From Helianthus annuus (Eukaryota > Streptophyta > Magnoliopsida > Asterales > Asteraceae), in assembly GCF_002127325.2 (NCBI RefSeq), contig NC_035439.2, positions 145,902,709 through 145,966,708 of the forward strand: a stretch of DNA of 64,000 nucleotides, read 5' to 3'. A model generated the notes under the pieces. It saw nothing but the letters and a program-made list of their open reading frames with translations. It made no database searches and was not told where the DNA came from. Below are positions 1 through 12,092 of the stretch, one piece after another. Position 1 is the first letter of the stretch, and every line of letters begins with the position of its first letter. Position numbers and translations under genes: made by a program.

Positions 1-2171
1 TCCATAAATGCGGCTGGGGCATTGGTTAAACCAAATGGCATGACGGTAAATTCATAATGACCATACCTTGTTCTGAATGCAGTTTTAGGAATATCCTCTT
101 CCTGTACCTTTAATTGATGATATCCTGATCTTAAATCGATTTTAGAGAAAAATCGAGCTCCTTGAAGTTGGTCAAACAAATCATCAATTCTCGGTAGTGG
201 ATACCGATTCTTAATCGTGACTTTATTCAACTCACGGTAATCAATGCACATGCGCATTGATCCGTCCTTCTTTTTGACAAACAATATTGGTGCTCCCCAT
301 GGCGAAGAACTTGGCTGTATGAACCCTTTTCCCAGTAATTCGTCCAATTGTTTCTTCAGTTCTTGAATTTCAGCGGGTGCCAAACGGTAAGGTGCTTTGG
401 CAATTGGTGCTGTTCCCGGTATCAGATGGATTCTAAATTTGACTTCCCTGTCTGGCGGTAATCCTGGCAATTCTTCTGGAAAGACATCTGAAAACTGGGA
501 CACTACTGGAATGTCTTTTAATTCTTTTCCTTTAGTGTTAGTGATTATAGAAATCAAATACACTATAGATCCTTTTCTTATACAACTTGCAGTTTTCATC
601 ACAGAAATAAATTTAGTGGATCTAGATGGTTTATTTCCTTTAATTGTGATCTTTTCACCTCTTGGTGATTTTAATTGAATTTCCTTTTGATCACATAAAA
701 TACTGGCTTTATTGGCTATTAACCAATCCATACCTAACACGACATCAAATCCAGCCAGATTCATTGGGTAAAGGTTTGCAATAAACTTTTGATTAAAAAT
801 TTCTATTCCTGCTCCCTGCAAGATTTCGGAAATTCTAAGGGTTTCTCCATTTGCGGTTTCTACTAGACATTCTTGTGGTAGTTTAGTTAATGATTTATTT
901 AGGAGTTTGCAAAACGAAGTATTAATGAAACTTTGGTTTGCACCAGAGTCAAATAATACTTTAGCAAAAATATCATTAACTAAAAACGTACCAGCAATGA
1001 CGTCTGGAATCATCTTGGCTTCATCTGCAGTTAGAACGAATGCTCTAGCATTTTTAGGGTTCTTGTTGTTTGCAGCTGGAGCTAACTTTGGACAGTTTGG
1101 CTTGATGTGACCTTTTTCTCCACAGTTGAAGCATACCCTGCTATTAGCTTTCTTCCTGCAATCTTCTTCCTTGTGACCTGATATTTTGCAGAAATTGCAG
1201 TATATAGAGCATTTTCCAGAATGCTTCCTTTTGCAATACTTGCAATAAGGTGCAGATGTAGAACCTACATTCCTACGGTTGGAATTCCCAGAACGGAGTT
1301 CTTGAGTAAGCTTGTGGGTTAGGTTTCTTTTCTGGTCTTCTTCTCTAGTACGGATTAGCTCATCTGTCAAGGTATTGGCTAATTCTACAGCTTCTTCTAT
1401 GGTTTGGGGTCTAGCTGCCTTGACTACATGTCTAATCTCTCCAATTAATCCCCAGATATAACGGGAGATTAACACTGGTTCAGGTGATGCATGGGTTGGT
1501 ACTATCCTAGCATACTCAAAGAATGTGGTAGTGTAACCTTTACTGTCTACCCCGGTCATTCTAAGATTCAGAAATTTATTTGCTATTTGTTCCTTTTCAT
1601 TAGGAGGGCAGAATTTTCTTTCCACCATGTTCTTAAATTCCTCCCATTCCATGTTATAAACCTTATCACTTCCTCTTGACTGGAGGATAGTGTTCCACCA
1701 TTCTAGAGCTGCATTCTTAAATAAGTTGGAAGCAAACATTATTTTATCTTCTTCAGCACACTTGCTTATTTTTAGAACTGCCTCAGTTTTCTCTATCCAG
1801 CGTAAAGCTGCAATGGGTCCTTCATTGCCCGAGAATTCTATTGGCTTGCAGGACCAGAATTCTTTGTAAGAACAACCATATGGCATGGTTCTTCTTCTTT
1901 TGGGAATGGGCGCTTGAAGTACGAGTCCATTGTTCACGCTGTGTTCTGGTTCAACTGGTCGCTTACTGCTATGCTTACTTTGATTATTTGCTTCTTGGAC
2001 TGTTTGAATAATAAATGGCATTGCATCTATGATTCCCTGTGCCACAATATGTTGAACAGCACTATTATCCATTTGATTTCCGTTGTTATTGTTGTTTGGA
2101 TTCTCGTTAGCCACGTTATTGTTACTCTAGTTATCGTTATTCAGATTTTCTTGATTTCCCTCGTCGGCCAT
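1..2171 (-). CDS. Ty3/gypsy Gag-Pol, 5' part (Gag, protease, start of RT); runs off the window
   Basis: Read on the minus strand from ATG 2171, this is the Gag-Pol start of a Ty3/gypsy retrotransposon. Gag (about 2130-1090) has the retrotransposon gag core (motif ALEWWNT) and a cysteine/histidine-rich tail ending in a CCHC knuckle, [14 protein letters not shown], near 1100-1145. The aspartic protease motif FDSGANQSF lies around 930-955, with DSG at 942-950. Reverse transcriptase follows, with the LRSGYHQL and [12 protein letters not shown] motifs at the window edge; the YxDD centre is outside. The frame is open from codon 16 to the edge, but codon 15 from ATG 2171 is TAG. Either the copy has a nonsense mutation or translation starts at a later in-frame ATG such as the MDNSAVQ segment near 2072. 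The chromovirus or other lineage cannot be decided without integrase. Confidence 0.9.
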
Positions 2172-2454
2172 CTGAATTTTAAACATTTACCAGATATTAA
2201 TATCACAAATAATATTTAAATACAACCAGTCACATGACACATATTTTTAGCCAAAAGCGTCGAACATTGCGACTTTTACTCTATTTATATAGTATGCATC
2301 AATACACACCAGTACAGAAATTAAAATTACAATACTGACTGAAATGTAAAACTACAATACTAGTAGTATGCATCCGTAGTTTTTTTTTTCTAACACATAC
2401 ACACATATATTATTATATTATATTATTATTATTACTACTGTTCTTCCATCACAT

Positions 2455-3310
2455 TCACTGATATGGATTCATCCAGAAATCCATATTGCGCTCGTCGTAC
2501 TTCCAGACGAGACGCTCTCCCACCTGTCGCATTCTCTCACTGCTTTCTAAAATTTCCTCCCCAAAAGTCTTAAGTTCTTGGACATTTTCTGCACTCATTG
2601 GGGGTGCAGGTTCTAGGACTGGGTTTGGAATCTGAGGTACGGGTTCCTGGTACGGGGCCTGGTAAGGGTAGGATTTTCTAAGATTTCCCTAACATATGCA
2701 TCACTAATGTTGTAGGGATCTTGAGGATCTAACCCTGGGTAGGCTCCTAGATTGGGCATTGGCACATTTTCCTGAATCGGGGTTGTTGCACGTAGTCCCT
2801 AACCTCGTTCCACCAGGGATCATAATCGTTTGGATCTAGGGGATTGGGTGCAGCTACCCTAGGTATCTCTTCCGGGTTGTAATCAGGCATTTCCACTTGG
2901 TTTTCTGGGTTTTCTACTTCCATGGGTTGGTCAGGATTTGGTAGTTGTGGTTGGGGTGCTAGCATTTGTTCCAGGTTTGGGTCAGCAGCAGTGGTTGCTA
3001 AAATATGGATATTAGCTATACCCCTATTGAGCATATCCTGAGCATAAGCATCAGTCTCTCTTTTTGCTGCGGCTAACACTCGCTGATCCTGTAATTTTTT
3101 CATTCTTTTCCTACGCTCGTGTGCTCCCCTACTGAACCATCCCCTCTTTTTCTGAGGAAATGGCTCTTCAGACTGAGCCTTAAACACAAAGATTCCTTCT
3201 TCTGTGTCAGCAGAATACCCCGAGAGGGCAGGATGAGAAGAGGAGGTGCCTTCGCTCCTAGGCGAACCAGACAGTTGACGATACGCGTCAGAGGGTCCTT
3301 GGTCGCTCAT
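2455..3310 (-). pseudogene. Leader ORF upstream of gag in the Ty3/gypsy element, frameshifted
   Basis: A protein-coding tract lies between the primer binding site and gag. It starts at ATG 3310 (MSDQGPSDAYRQ) and ends at TGA 2455-2457 (DFWMNPYQ). It is hydrophilic, rich in Pro, Glu and Gln, with a basic block (KKRGWFSRGAHERRKRMKK) near 3110-3170. The first frame stops at 2747; coding sense continues in another frame from about 2790 and shifts again near 2620, so at least two indels break it. It has no domain I recognise. Extra ORFs upstream of gag are known in some plant Ty3 lineages, and its position suggests such an accessory protein. I give no function. Confidence 0.6.
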
Positions 3311-3442
3311 ACTGTAAACTACCAAATAGTCAGATAACACATAACAAGTAAATACAATTATGCACGTATTTTCATAATTTATTTCCTAACAATTTGAATT
3401 TTGATGTCAGCAGAACACTTCTGTGGCTGAATCAGTGGCATA

Positions 3443-3454
3443 GCTCTGATACCA
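3443..3454 (-). other. Primer binding site, initiator tRNA-Met type
   Basis: The minus strand reads TGGTATCAGAGC, complementary to the 3' end of plant initiator tRNA-Met, five bases after the LTR end. It marks the LTR on its right as the 5' LTR of the minus-strand Ty3 element. Confidence 0.9.
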
Positions 3455-3459
3455 CCTTC

Positions 3460-4902
3460 TGTCACAACCCCCGATCCCTAGTTCCCGGGAGCGGGTGGCC
3501 GTGAGCCAGTTGCGGTGGTATCACATTATTAATTTATTTGGCAGCGGAAATTTTCATCAGGACCGTAGTTAGGAAATATTGAATCAGAGTAAACCACCAA
3601 AATTTTATAATATTAAACACATGGGTAAAACCCAAGTTTTTATTACAAACTGGATTACAGGGATAAATCCCACTTTATTGAAATAAACGCTTTCTTTTAT
3701 TTAGGTAACTTTTATAGCCACTTTTCCAATCCTTCAGTGCTGTCCAGCTGGCTTCTAATTGGCTTTCACATTGTGTTACCTGAAACGCGTTTTAAAAAGG
3801 TTTTGTCAGTGGAAAATACTGGTGAATGAATCTTAGTTTAATCAAGACATATTAATTCAATTTAAAAAGTATTGAGGGCAATTACAATGTTTATATCTAC
3901 CCAATTGCTCATTCAGTAGTGTCAAGTCTGACTGAGGGTCGTATTACACATTGGCTAACTCTTCGTCCAATGGTAACGTTACTCAAATTTTGTATACAAA
4001 ACCCCAACATACCGGCAGTAATTGTAGAATTACAAAGACTTAATCACTGCTAAATTGCATTGTAAAAAGGTTAAGGTTTTTGTAAAAACTGTTAACAAAA
4101 AGGAGATTACTCACATTGCTGTTTTAGATTTTTCGTAAGGATTTCCTGGAGATAATCTATAAATTACACAAATGCACGTGTGTTAGTATAATAACCCATT
4201 TTAACATTAGTAATACCCTCCCCGAGACGGCATTCCAACGACTACGTCGGGCAGAACCACGACAGCCGTTACGGAACCCTATATCAATCGGGCAGCATAT
4301 CTAATACGTCTCCAGGGGTTATAATACTTACATCGTAGCAGAACATCGCTATTTTAGGGGGTATAATACCCGGGTATAGTAACGCCACTACCGAAAATTA
4401 AGAAAGAAAGAAAGGAATGAGCGAAACGGACTGAAGGCCGTTGCGTTCTATTTATAGTTGTGAAATCGAACTCTCTCGCGGCCCGCGTTAAGTAAGGCTA
4501 GGCCTTACGCGGCCGCGTCAACAGGCGGTCAAAGCGTAGCTTGTCCGGATCACCTACTAGCTTCGACACGATGATGACACGTGTCATCACCGGGCTGCGC
4601 CACTAATCGAGACTCTCGCGGCCCGCGTAAACTTAAACGGGCTTGTACGCGGCCTGCGTTAACTAATAATTTAAGCGAAGTCTAGTTATACCCTCGCGCG
4701 GCCCGCGTTAAATGGAGGTGAGGTCCTATGCGGCCCGCCTCAACTTAATAATTATTGTTTTTAATTTATTTTATATGTTATATTATATTTTGGGGCTCGG
4801 TTTACACATACGGGGTGCATATAAAGACATGTTAGGACATTTTAAAATATATTAGGGTGTCAGGACTATTATGAGGGTGTCGGTTTACCGTGGGTTGTTA
4901 TA
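3460..4902 (-). repeat. 5' LTR of the minus-strand Ty3/gypsy element (1443 bp)
   Basis: Read on the minus strand the LTR begins TATAACAACCC (a decayed TGTAACAACCC) at 4902 and ends GGGTTGTGACA at 3460, directly before the primer binding site. Part of it (about 4430-4760) is rich in GCGGCCCGCGTTAA-like repeats. The U5 side (3460-4030) is also present in inverted orientation at 4903-5476. Confidence 0.8.
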
Positions 4903-5476
4903 ATTTGTAAGAATACAATTATTATGAGTATGCTGGGGTTTTGTATACAAAATTTGTTACCACCTGGTCAAGGAGTAACATTTCCATAAGTTTGCTTCGA
5001 CAGTACCATGGATGTTAATTGTTATTACTTGGAAACAAATATAATTGCGAGATCGCCCTCAATACTGTACAATGGTTTTTAGTTAAACTTGATTAAACTG
5101 GGATTCACTCACCAGTATTTCCCACTGACAAAATGTTTTTAAAACGCGTTTCAGGTAACAAAATGTGAAAGCCAAATAAAAGCCAGCTGGACAGCACTGA
5201 AGGCTTGGAAAAATGGCAATAAAGTTACCTAAGAACAAAATAGATGTTTTTATTCAATAAAATAGGGTGTATCCCTATAAAAATGTGTGTACTGAAAACT
5301 TGGGTTTTATCCATGTGTTTAATGTTATGGAAATGTGGTATTTTACTCTGATAAAATATTTCCTAACTACGGTCCTGATGAAAATTTTCCGCTGCCAAAT
5401 TAGACAATAACATGATACCACCGAAACTGGCTCGCGGCCGCCCCCTCCCGGGGATTTGGGATCGAGGGTTGCGACA
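4903..5476 (+). repeat. Inverted LTR piece of a related Ty3 copy
   Basis: This stretch is a diverged, plus-strand copy of the terminal 570 bp of the LTR at 3460-4902. Shared blocks include GGGGTTTTGTATACAAA, AAAACGCGTTTCAGGTAACA, CCAGCTGGACAGCACTGAAGG and the end GGGTTGCGACA. No primer binding site follows 5476, so it is the outer end of a 3' LTR or a solo LTR. The missing half is expected beyond the left end of the minus-strand element. Confidence 0.75.
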
Positions 5477-6408
5477 CGACGTCACCTCCCCCACCCTGGT
5501 TCGTCTGTCACTCACAGATTTCACCTTTTCATTATTAGTGAAATCTAAATTCTAATTAACTGAAAATCAAGCTTGAAAACATATCTAAATTCGAATACAT
5601 ATCTGTTTGCGATTTCATTGTTTCAATTTATGATAGCCTCTTACGACCACTTCTTCTTCAGGTAATTATTCTAGGGTTACAATTAAGTTATAGAAGTTTG
5701 ATATTTCATACTCCGTTCCTGTTTTGGAGCGTAAGAATCGTTGCGATTTTGTTGTTGTAGCTTCTTTATATATGATCCTGTTTCAGTTGCAGTTAGTTTT
5801 GAATCTGTGTTTGTACTTGTTTTGTGTATTTTGGAATTTGTGCACTGATTGTAAGAATCGTTACGATTTTGTTGTGGCATGTTTATAGATATATGAATAT
5901 AGGATCCTGTTTCTGTTGTAGTTCGTTTTGAATCCGTGTAAGTGCTTGTTATGTTTATTGTTTGAGTGTTTGATGGAAATAGAACATTAGGAATTGAAAG
6001 TTTTGTACTTACTGTTTTAAAGATGCAAAATTGTTATAAAGTTGCAAAATTGTTATAAAGATGGGAAGTTTAAAAAACAAACAATCTTCTTCTAGTAAAC
6101 TGCAGATGTTTGATTCACCTCTTCAGCAACTACAGATGTCTGTAGATGTGATCCGCACATTGAAAATATTTACCTCTGAAAAACAAACAATACCTAAATG
6201 TATGTCAAAATTTACTATGAAAGTAGAACTCTCAACAACTTTAAGAAAGTTAATTGTTCTTATGCTAATGTTCTTTTCTCTTCAATAAGGACACACATTT
6301 TTAAAATGCTTTAGATTGGCGGGTCCTTATATGCAATAAGGACACATTTTTAAAATGCTAGATAACGCTTATAAGCTACTACTTGTTATTTTATAAGATG
6401 AAAATACA
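5477..6408. repeat. Intergenic stretch with a roughly 100-bp tandem duplication
   Basis: No gene is supported here. Two diverged direct copies, 5731-5821 and 5851-5950, both run from GTAAGAATCGTTRCGATTTTG to GTACTTGTT or GTGCTTGTT. Shorter duplications are AAGTTGCAAAATTGTTATA (about 6020-6060) and ATAAGGACACATTTTTAAAATGCT (6285-6310 and 6333-6350). A 75-codon ORF at 6061-6288 resembles nothing I know. Confidence 0.55.
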
Positions 6409-6886
6409 GAGTTAAATGTCATTTTAGTTTCTGTGGTTTGAGTCATTTTGTTAGTTTAGTCTATATATTTAATTTTTCACATGTTGGTCTAAAAAGATTT
6501 CACCGTTACCATTTTAGTCCTTAGGTTAATTTCATCCATTTCATCTGTTAACGAGATGGGCAATTCGGTCATTTTATATGACAACGATGAAACCTTTCTG
6601 AACCCATAGACAAAAAATGAAACCTTTTGACTAAATTGGCATTATAGTCTAGTGGTATCTTGGTGGTGGGATAAGGCTTATGACCATTAGGTCATGGGTT
6701 CGATTCCTACAAAGAGGGTATTTCCCAGATTTATTAGCTTTTCTCCTGAATTGGTGTATAGGCATTATTGCCTAGTGGAGATGGATATGATCAGGTGGTT
6801 CTACTGTGGCACGATGATACTGCAGTGGTCCGTCAGTAATTCAAATTTGCCGTAAAAAAAAACATAAACTAAAATGACATTTAACT

Positions 6887-6887
<1 letters not shown>
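6409..6887. mobile_element. Non-autonomous inverted-repeat element (Mutator-like MITE)
   Basis: Termini are inverted copies: GAGTTAAATGTCATTTTAG at 6409 and its complement ending at 6887, about 25 bp each. The flanks (GAAAATACA and AAATATATA) are only a weak 9-bp duplication, so assignment to Mutator rather than another superfamily is tentative. The element has no coding capacity and contains a SINE. Confidence 0.55.
6639..6866 (+). mobile_element. tRNA-derived SINE
   Basis: It has a Pol III A box (TAGTCTAGTGGTA, 6645-6657) and B box (GGTTCGATTCC, 6697-6707), and a 3' A-tract at 6854-6862. Flanks GACTAAATTG (6629-6638) and AACTAAAATG (6867-6876) match at 8 of 10 positions, as expected for a target-site duplication. 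It sits inside the inverted-repeat element at 6409-6887. Confidence 0.75.
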
Positions 6888-6923
<36 letters not shown>

Positions 6924-6943
6924 TTATATATATATATATAAGG
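6888..6943. repeat. TA dinucleotide microsatellite
   Basis: A run of TA repeats broken once by TCCT, directly beside the right terminus of the inverted-repeat element. Confidence 0.9.
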
Positions 6944-7088
6944 TGATCATTTAAATTTCCATTATACTAGTTTAACATTTTCAGATTCGTAAATTGTGCA
7001 GAAAATAATGTAACAGAAAAAAACATCAAGTTGGATAACTAAAAACTTCCAAAACATGCCTTTATTTATTGGGTGCATTAATATCTTA

Positions 7089-7193
7089 TTACTTTAGTAA
7101 TACTATAATGTCAAACCAAAATTATTCATATAAAAATGGTCTTACTTTAGTATATAATATAAGGTCAAACCAAAAATATTCATATAAAATGGT
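7089..7193. repeat. Two-copy tandem repeat, 52-53 bp unit
   Basis: Copies at 7089-7140 and 7142-7193 share TTACTTTAGTA, GTCAAACCAAAA and ATTCATATAAAA. Nothing else is seen between 6944 and 7386. Confidence 0.7.
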
Positions 7194-7386
7194 TTTCGCT
7201 CAACACTAGTTGATCCCGCTACTCGTAGGTCTAAACGGAAAGATATTAGTGGTAAACAACTACACACATTGTCTTATCCATAATTATACAACTAAGGGTG
7301 ATTATCTATAATGATTCTAATTACATTAAAGAAATAAACTATATTAAGCAATCCGATTTGATCGTGTACGAATCACCCGTATAATA

Positions 7387-7820
7387 TAGTGGTGTGTAAA
7401 GTCGGTTCAGTTCAGTTATGGAGGCTTCATCCAGAACCGATAACTGAGTTTGATTATGGAAGATTGCTCCAAGGAAACCAATAACCGTGCATCGTTATGG
7501 CAGGGTTGGTTAACTGGTGGTTATGGACCAGTTATGGTTAACTTTGGTTGATTGTTTAGTTTGTTCGATTATGGTGTTCCAACCTGAAATATGCAAGTTT
7601 CAAGCTCGGTTATGGTGTTCCAAGCTCGGTTTTGCAAAGAAATACATGAAAATTTATGATGTTTGGTTCGGTTTGGGTTAACTCGGTTAACCAAGGGTAC
7701 AAAACCTAATCCATAACCAATGGTTCGGCGTTGGAGATGCACTTAACCATAACTTATCAGTTTGGACGGTTTTTGGTTAATGGTTTAATTTCCGGTTAGA
7801 GTTTGGTTTTGAACACCCCA
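7387..7820. mobile_element. Probable non-autonomous hAT element
   Basis: The left end TAGTGGTGTGTAAA and the complement of the right end, GGGGTGTTCAAA, resemble hAT termini. The interior is packed with GGTTATGG and GGTTCGGTT subterminal motifs in both orientations. Flanks are TA-rich (GTATAATA and AATATAAT) and do not give a clean 8-bp duplication. A similar GGTT/AACC-rich patch at 8615-8800 may be a related remnant. Confidence 0.4.
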
Positions 7821-8871
7821 AATATAATTAAGCAAAATCAATAAATGAAAAATAGTGTAATAATACACAAAATGCCTCTTCTCCTCACGCCCGGCCCAAG
7901 ACCAAATATTTTAAGGCTTGGGCTTTAGGCCTCCAAATCAATAGGGCCTCCAACTTTAAATAAATTATATATGATATTTGAGTTGGGCTGCACATATCTT
8001 TACACATACAAAAAATATATAAAAATGCAAAAAAAGAATTTTAACTTCGCCAACAATAAATTGTTTAGTTTATTTTTCTGGTCCCAAGCCCGGGTAAAGA
8101 AGGATTTTTCTCAAATAGTATTTTTTTTTCTTGAAAAAGGTCTCGAGTTTTTAATTCATTTTAGGCTACCAAAATGAATGAGCCGGCCCTACTTCTCCGT
8201 AACCTCTTATCTCTGCAGATTTTCAACATCAGTCTACGTGAAAGGTAGCTAGGGCGTGTTAAAACTATAAGTTTGTGGTTCAATCTTGGCCTCTTGGGGG
8301 TGATAACATAAGTGTCAAATTACTAATATGATTTATTTGAACATACAAAAGTTCAAGGACTCAGGGTGAAAATATTTGAATTGAAAGGGGTTAACTGGAC
8401 GGACGTAAGGAAAACTACAAAGCAATACTTGGTTATTGTTGGTTTTATGTTTGGTCTTGAAAGGTTGGGTATGAAAAAAATGGCCCAAGATAATAATTTT
8501 GGGCTTCAAACAAACTTTTGAGTAAAACTTGTTTTTTTATCAATTTCTTTGTGCATAAAACTTTTGGCCCCCTTTTGGCTAAAAAATCAATAACAAATAA
8601 TATTTAAATAAGTTCCTGCGAACCGGTTAAGTCGGTTGCCAAAGTTGGTTAAGTTCAGTTTCCAAACGAGGTATAACCGAAACCAATCCGTAATTGTAGT
8701 TCAAAAACACGAAACTGAACCGTCAGTTATTAGTTCGTGCAGGTTATCTCGGTAAGGTTTTGCCAGTTAATTCGGATTTGGTATGGTTAACCAGCTTTTG
8801 CTGACTCCTAAAGATAGCACTGTGGCTCTCGTTGCGACTATACATTTGTTTCAAAGATGCTTAAACACTAC
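7821..8871. other. Intergenic stretch, no gene seen
   Basis: AT-rich sequence with two GGCCC-rich patches (7885-7950 and 8180-8195) and the AACCGG-rich patch noted above. ORFs are short and without recognisable motifs. Confidence 0.5.
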
Positions 8872-9012
8872 CAGGGGCGGGGGGGTTGTCCGGTATGTAG
8901 TTTTTGTATAAAATTTTTTAGGTATATACGTTTTCGACCCCCCTGTTTTATAATTTTTTTTAGCTATATACGTTTTCGACCCCTCAGTCGGAAATCTCAA
9001 GCTTCGCCACTG
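8872..9012. mobile_element. hAT-type MITE, 141 bp
   Basis: Termini CAGGGGCG (8872) and CGCCACTG (ending 9012) form short inverted repeats. Flanks AACACTAC (8864-8871) and AACTCTAC (9013-9020) match at 7 of 8 positions, the hAT target-site size. Inside, TATATACGTTTTCGACCCC occurs twice as a direct repeat. Confidence 0.75.
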
Positions 9013-9579
9013 AACTCTACCATGTTCATCCACCTTTGCCACCATTACTCATCACAGGGTTTGATGCGTAAGTCGATTAGAGGTTGTAAATCAAATATCG
9101 GCATCAATTTCTAGGTGTTTTGCTCAAATTTATGCAGCCAAACAATTTAGCAGCACTTATCTTTGCATTCACCAATGACTTTCGGTTTGTACACCAAACT
9201 TGCATTAAACATTTTCAACCTATACATTCAACATGTGCATTAAACTCTGCACTAAAGATATTTATCAAATATGTGCATAAAAATGTATTTTTTAAGCAAA
9301 TAACATAGGTAGACGATAGTTATGTGTTATGGACCTTAATGTCCTTTCCCTCCCTAAAATAAACATGCAAAAGGTGGATTCGGGGTGACGGGGCTGCAGC
9401 CATCTTCTTGCTGATTTGGGTCAGGAGCGTGGTGTACCCCAACCTCCCCGTCCCACATGGACCCTTGCTAAACCCCATGATGAACGCCACACTCTTTAGC
9501 CTAATGTTAAGAAGTTTCGGCTCTCAAATCTCTACAAGATACAAACCATGCATCTTATTTCAAACCAACTAATTTTGTA

Positions 9580-9941
9580 TCTTTATCATGCATGCTATGC
9601 TAATGTATACACACCTCTACTTATTTTTGAATTACTTGTAAACATAAGTTTGATAATCCATTGTCAATAAAGCCGATACTAAAAACTATTACAAATATCA
9701 ATAATCAACATTTACTTGATTATGACACAATTTTCTTTCATTTTTTTTATTGCAGTATAACGTATTAACTATTAACGATATATATATAAAATTTCAAATC
9801 ACACAATATACAAATTTTATTTATGGTAATGTATACAAATAACATACGCCACCTTTCGTTTAGAGTTAATTATAATCTTTATTTTGGAGCATCCACTATC
9901 AATAAAGACGAAATTAAAAGCCATTATAAGTACTTTAACTT
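9580..9941. repeat. Tandem host repeat (about 235-bp unit), first copies
   Basis: The unit contains TCAATAAAGNCGAAATTAAA, TATTATAAATATCAATA, CTTTAACTTGGTTGTGA, TTTTTAATTGCAATAATA, ATTTCAAATTATACAA and TAATATCATG(T)NATGGTAA. The marker TCAATAAAG recurs at 9663 and 9898, 235 bp apart. Further copies lie at 10245-10358, about 11505-11612, 18602-18769 and 30200-30480. The region is thus a satellite-like array broken up by later insertions. Confidence 0.7.
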
Positions 9942-10244
9942 TTTTTAACGACCAACAGATCAATCTCGAGCACTCTCGGGGCACCCACTGGACCAAACGG
10001 AGTACTCCGAAGGTAATCCGAGTCCACCATCAGTTTCGGGGAAAACCCAGTAACCCACCCGCCCGTAGGCACGACGGTGAAATTACTGGTAAAACCCGTT
10101 TGACTCAAGGATCGAACTCAGGTTTCCCTATGTCTCCTATCATTGCCCACCAATGTCGCACTCTGCACGTGGGAGTTGAACTTGCATGTCTCAAAAGTAA
10201 TGCAAGCCTTCCACCACTTGATCTAGAGATTATGTCAAATTGAC
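9942..10244 (-). mobile_element. tRNA-derived SINE with perfect 16-bp target duplication
   Basis: On the minus strand there is an A-box-like TCAAGTGGTGGAAGG (10207-10221), a B-box-like GTTCAACTCC (10172-10181) and a terminal A-tract (9942-9946). The 16-bp sequence ATAAGTACTTTAACTT is repeated exactly at 9926-9941 and 10245-10260. It interrupts one unit of the host tandem repeat. The 119-codon ORF across it is incidental. Confidence 0.85.
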
Positions 10245-10358
10245 ATAAGTACTTTAACTTGGTTGTGAGTTGTGACATTATTTTCTTTTATTTTTTAATT
10301 GCAACAATAATGACATATAATATTTCAAATTATACAACTAGCTAAATGCATATCTAGC

Positions 10359-11072
10359 TGTTGATACATTTTGTGTGGACACGGTACGTTCGGTTCGACA
10401 TTATTACGGAATGAAGACCAAGTCGGATATCCTCCTATCCTACTTGGGTTTGATAGTTTGTCTCGTCTGTTTTGTAAGGTTTAACGAACAATGCATGTTG
10501 CATATTCAGTTTATGTATGTGTTTGTGTTTATTGAGTTGCTGCAAACTGTTAACAGTTTGCAGCACATTAGCAGTTGTAGCCCTGGAGTTTCGTCCAGCT
10601 CATATATGACGAAACTCCCAAGTTTTCTCAAAGACATACATGGGGAAACTCCCTTGTGATGAAACTCTAAGTTTCACCGTGATGAAACTCTAAGTCACCA
10701 TGATGAAACTCCAAGTTTCACCATGATAAGTGACGAAACTCCCTAGAGTTTTGTCAACATTGGAGTTTCGTCTAGCATCATTTGAGTTTCGTCATGACTT
10801 GTGTCAAGCTTCCTATATAAACACCTCATAGTTTCACACTGAAACAATGAGAGCATAACCTGTCTGAAAGCTTAGTGTCAAACATTGTGTGTATCTATTT
10901 GAACATTGTTCTCATCCACTTTAATCAATCGACTGTGTTTCATTGGTTATCCTGTGTTTGTTATATCTGTGTTTGGTTTGGCATAGCCATGGGGATTCCG
11001 CACTCGTGACCGTGTTTGTGATAAACAAGGATTTGGTTTCGTTAATCGATCCTCCAAGAATCGGGACCAACA
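10359..11072 (+). repeat. 5' LTR of a truncated Copia-type element (714 bp)
   Basis: The LTR begins TGTTGATACA and ends GGACCAACA, followed by the primer binding site. U3 (10570-10800) carries many copies of GAAACTC and its complement GAGTTTC, for example GATGAAACTCTAAGT. A TATA box (CTATATAAAC) lies near 10811. No second LTR of this family was found in the window. Confidence 0.8.
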
Positions 11073-11430
11073 AGTGGTATCAGAGCAGTGGCTCTTATCC
11101 TTGTTTAAAACCAAACATAGTTGATTTTATCAAGTGTTGAAAACTGTCTGTTGTTGTTTTCTGAAAATTGTTCTTGAAGTTCACAAATTTCTGGAAAAGG
11201 TGCTTAAAATCTGTGAAAATCTTGTTATTTGCCAAAGTTTTATCAAAAACGTTTGTTGTATTTCTTTTTCAAGTGATAAAACCGGGTTTTTAATTGAAAG
11301 TTTCTGCAACTTCGTTGTTGTTCGAAAAACTTATCCGGTGAAAAATCTTGCCGGAAAGTTCATATTTTCTGGGCTTGTTCTTCATATCTTCAAGTTGTTC
11401 ATCAGTTGTTATTGAGATAATCATTGAATT
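11073..11430 (+). mobile_element. Leader of the truncated Copia-type element, with tRNA-Met PBS
   Basis: TGGTATCAGAGC at 11075-11086 is the primer site. About 350 bp of leader follow and then element sequence ends without gag. Host tandem repeat resumes by about 11505. The element is therefore a 5' remnant; its exact right edge cannot be fixed. Confidence 0.65.
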
Positions 11431-12092
11431 TACAATTAAAATATTAATAGGGTTAAGGACTTAAGGTTTTACTTAGTGTTTCTTTTGATATCGTAAACCA
11501 ATGAAATCATTACTAATATCATGTTAAGGTAATACATACACACTTTCACTTCACTGATTAACATAAGTTTGAACGTCTAAGATAGAAACTATAACCTGTT
11601 AAAAAATATCAAGAGTAAAGTGCAATGTGCTTCCCTGACGTTTTATCTAAATTTCTCAATGCCTCCCCCTCTTTCCGTTTTTGTCCTCTGAAACCTTAAC
11701 ATGGGTATTTCATTACCATTTGCCTCCGAAACGTTAAACGTTGTTAGTACATGCTGTTAAAAAACCCTTTTGCCCTTACTAGATGATGTACACATACCTT
11801 ATTGCCCCTCACTTTATACTATATTCAAAATTCCATCCATTCTCACAGTAGGTGCAGGTTTGACTTTATCAAGTCAAAATATTGAAGCATCACCAACTCG
11901 TTTTGAAAGTATAAGCTCGGGACTGAAATTTTGAAACCCATTTCATCGTTTCAACTTTATTTGAAACCCATCTACCTGGGGAAATTGCACTAAACCTGCA
12001 TCTTGGACATGGCATTCAAGCTCTGACTTTAGTGGGTCAACTGTTGCAAAGCTGCACTTAAGTGGCCAAACATACTAATACACTTGTGACCT

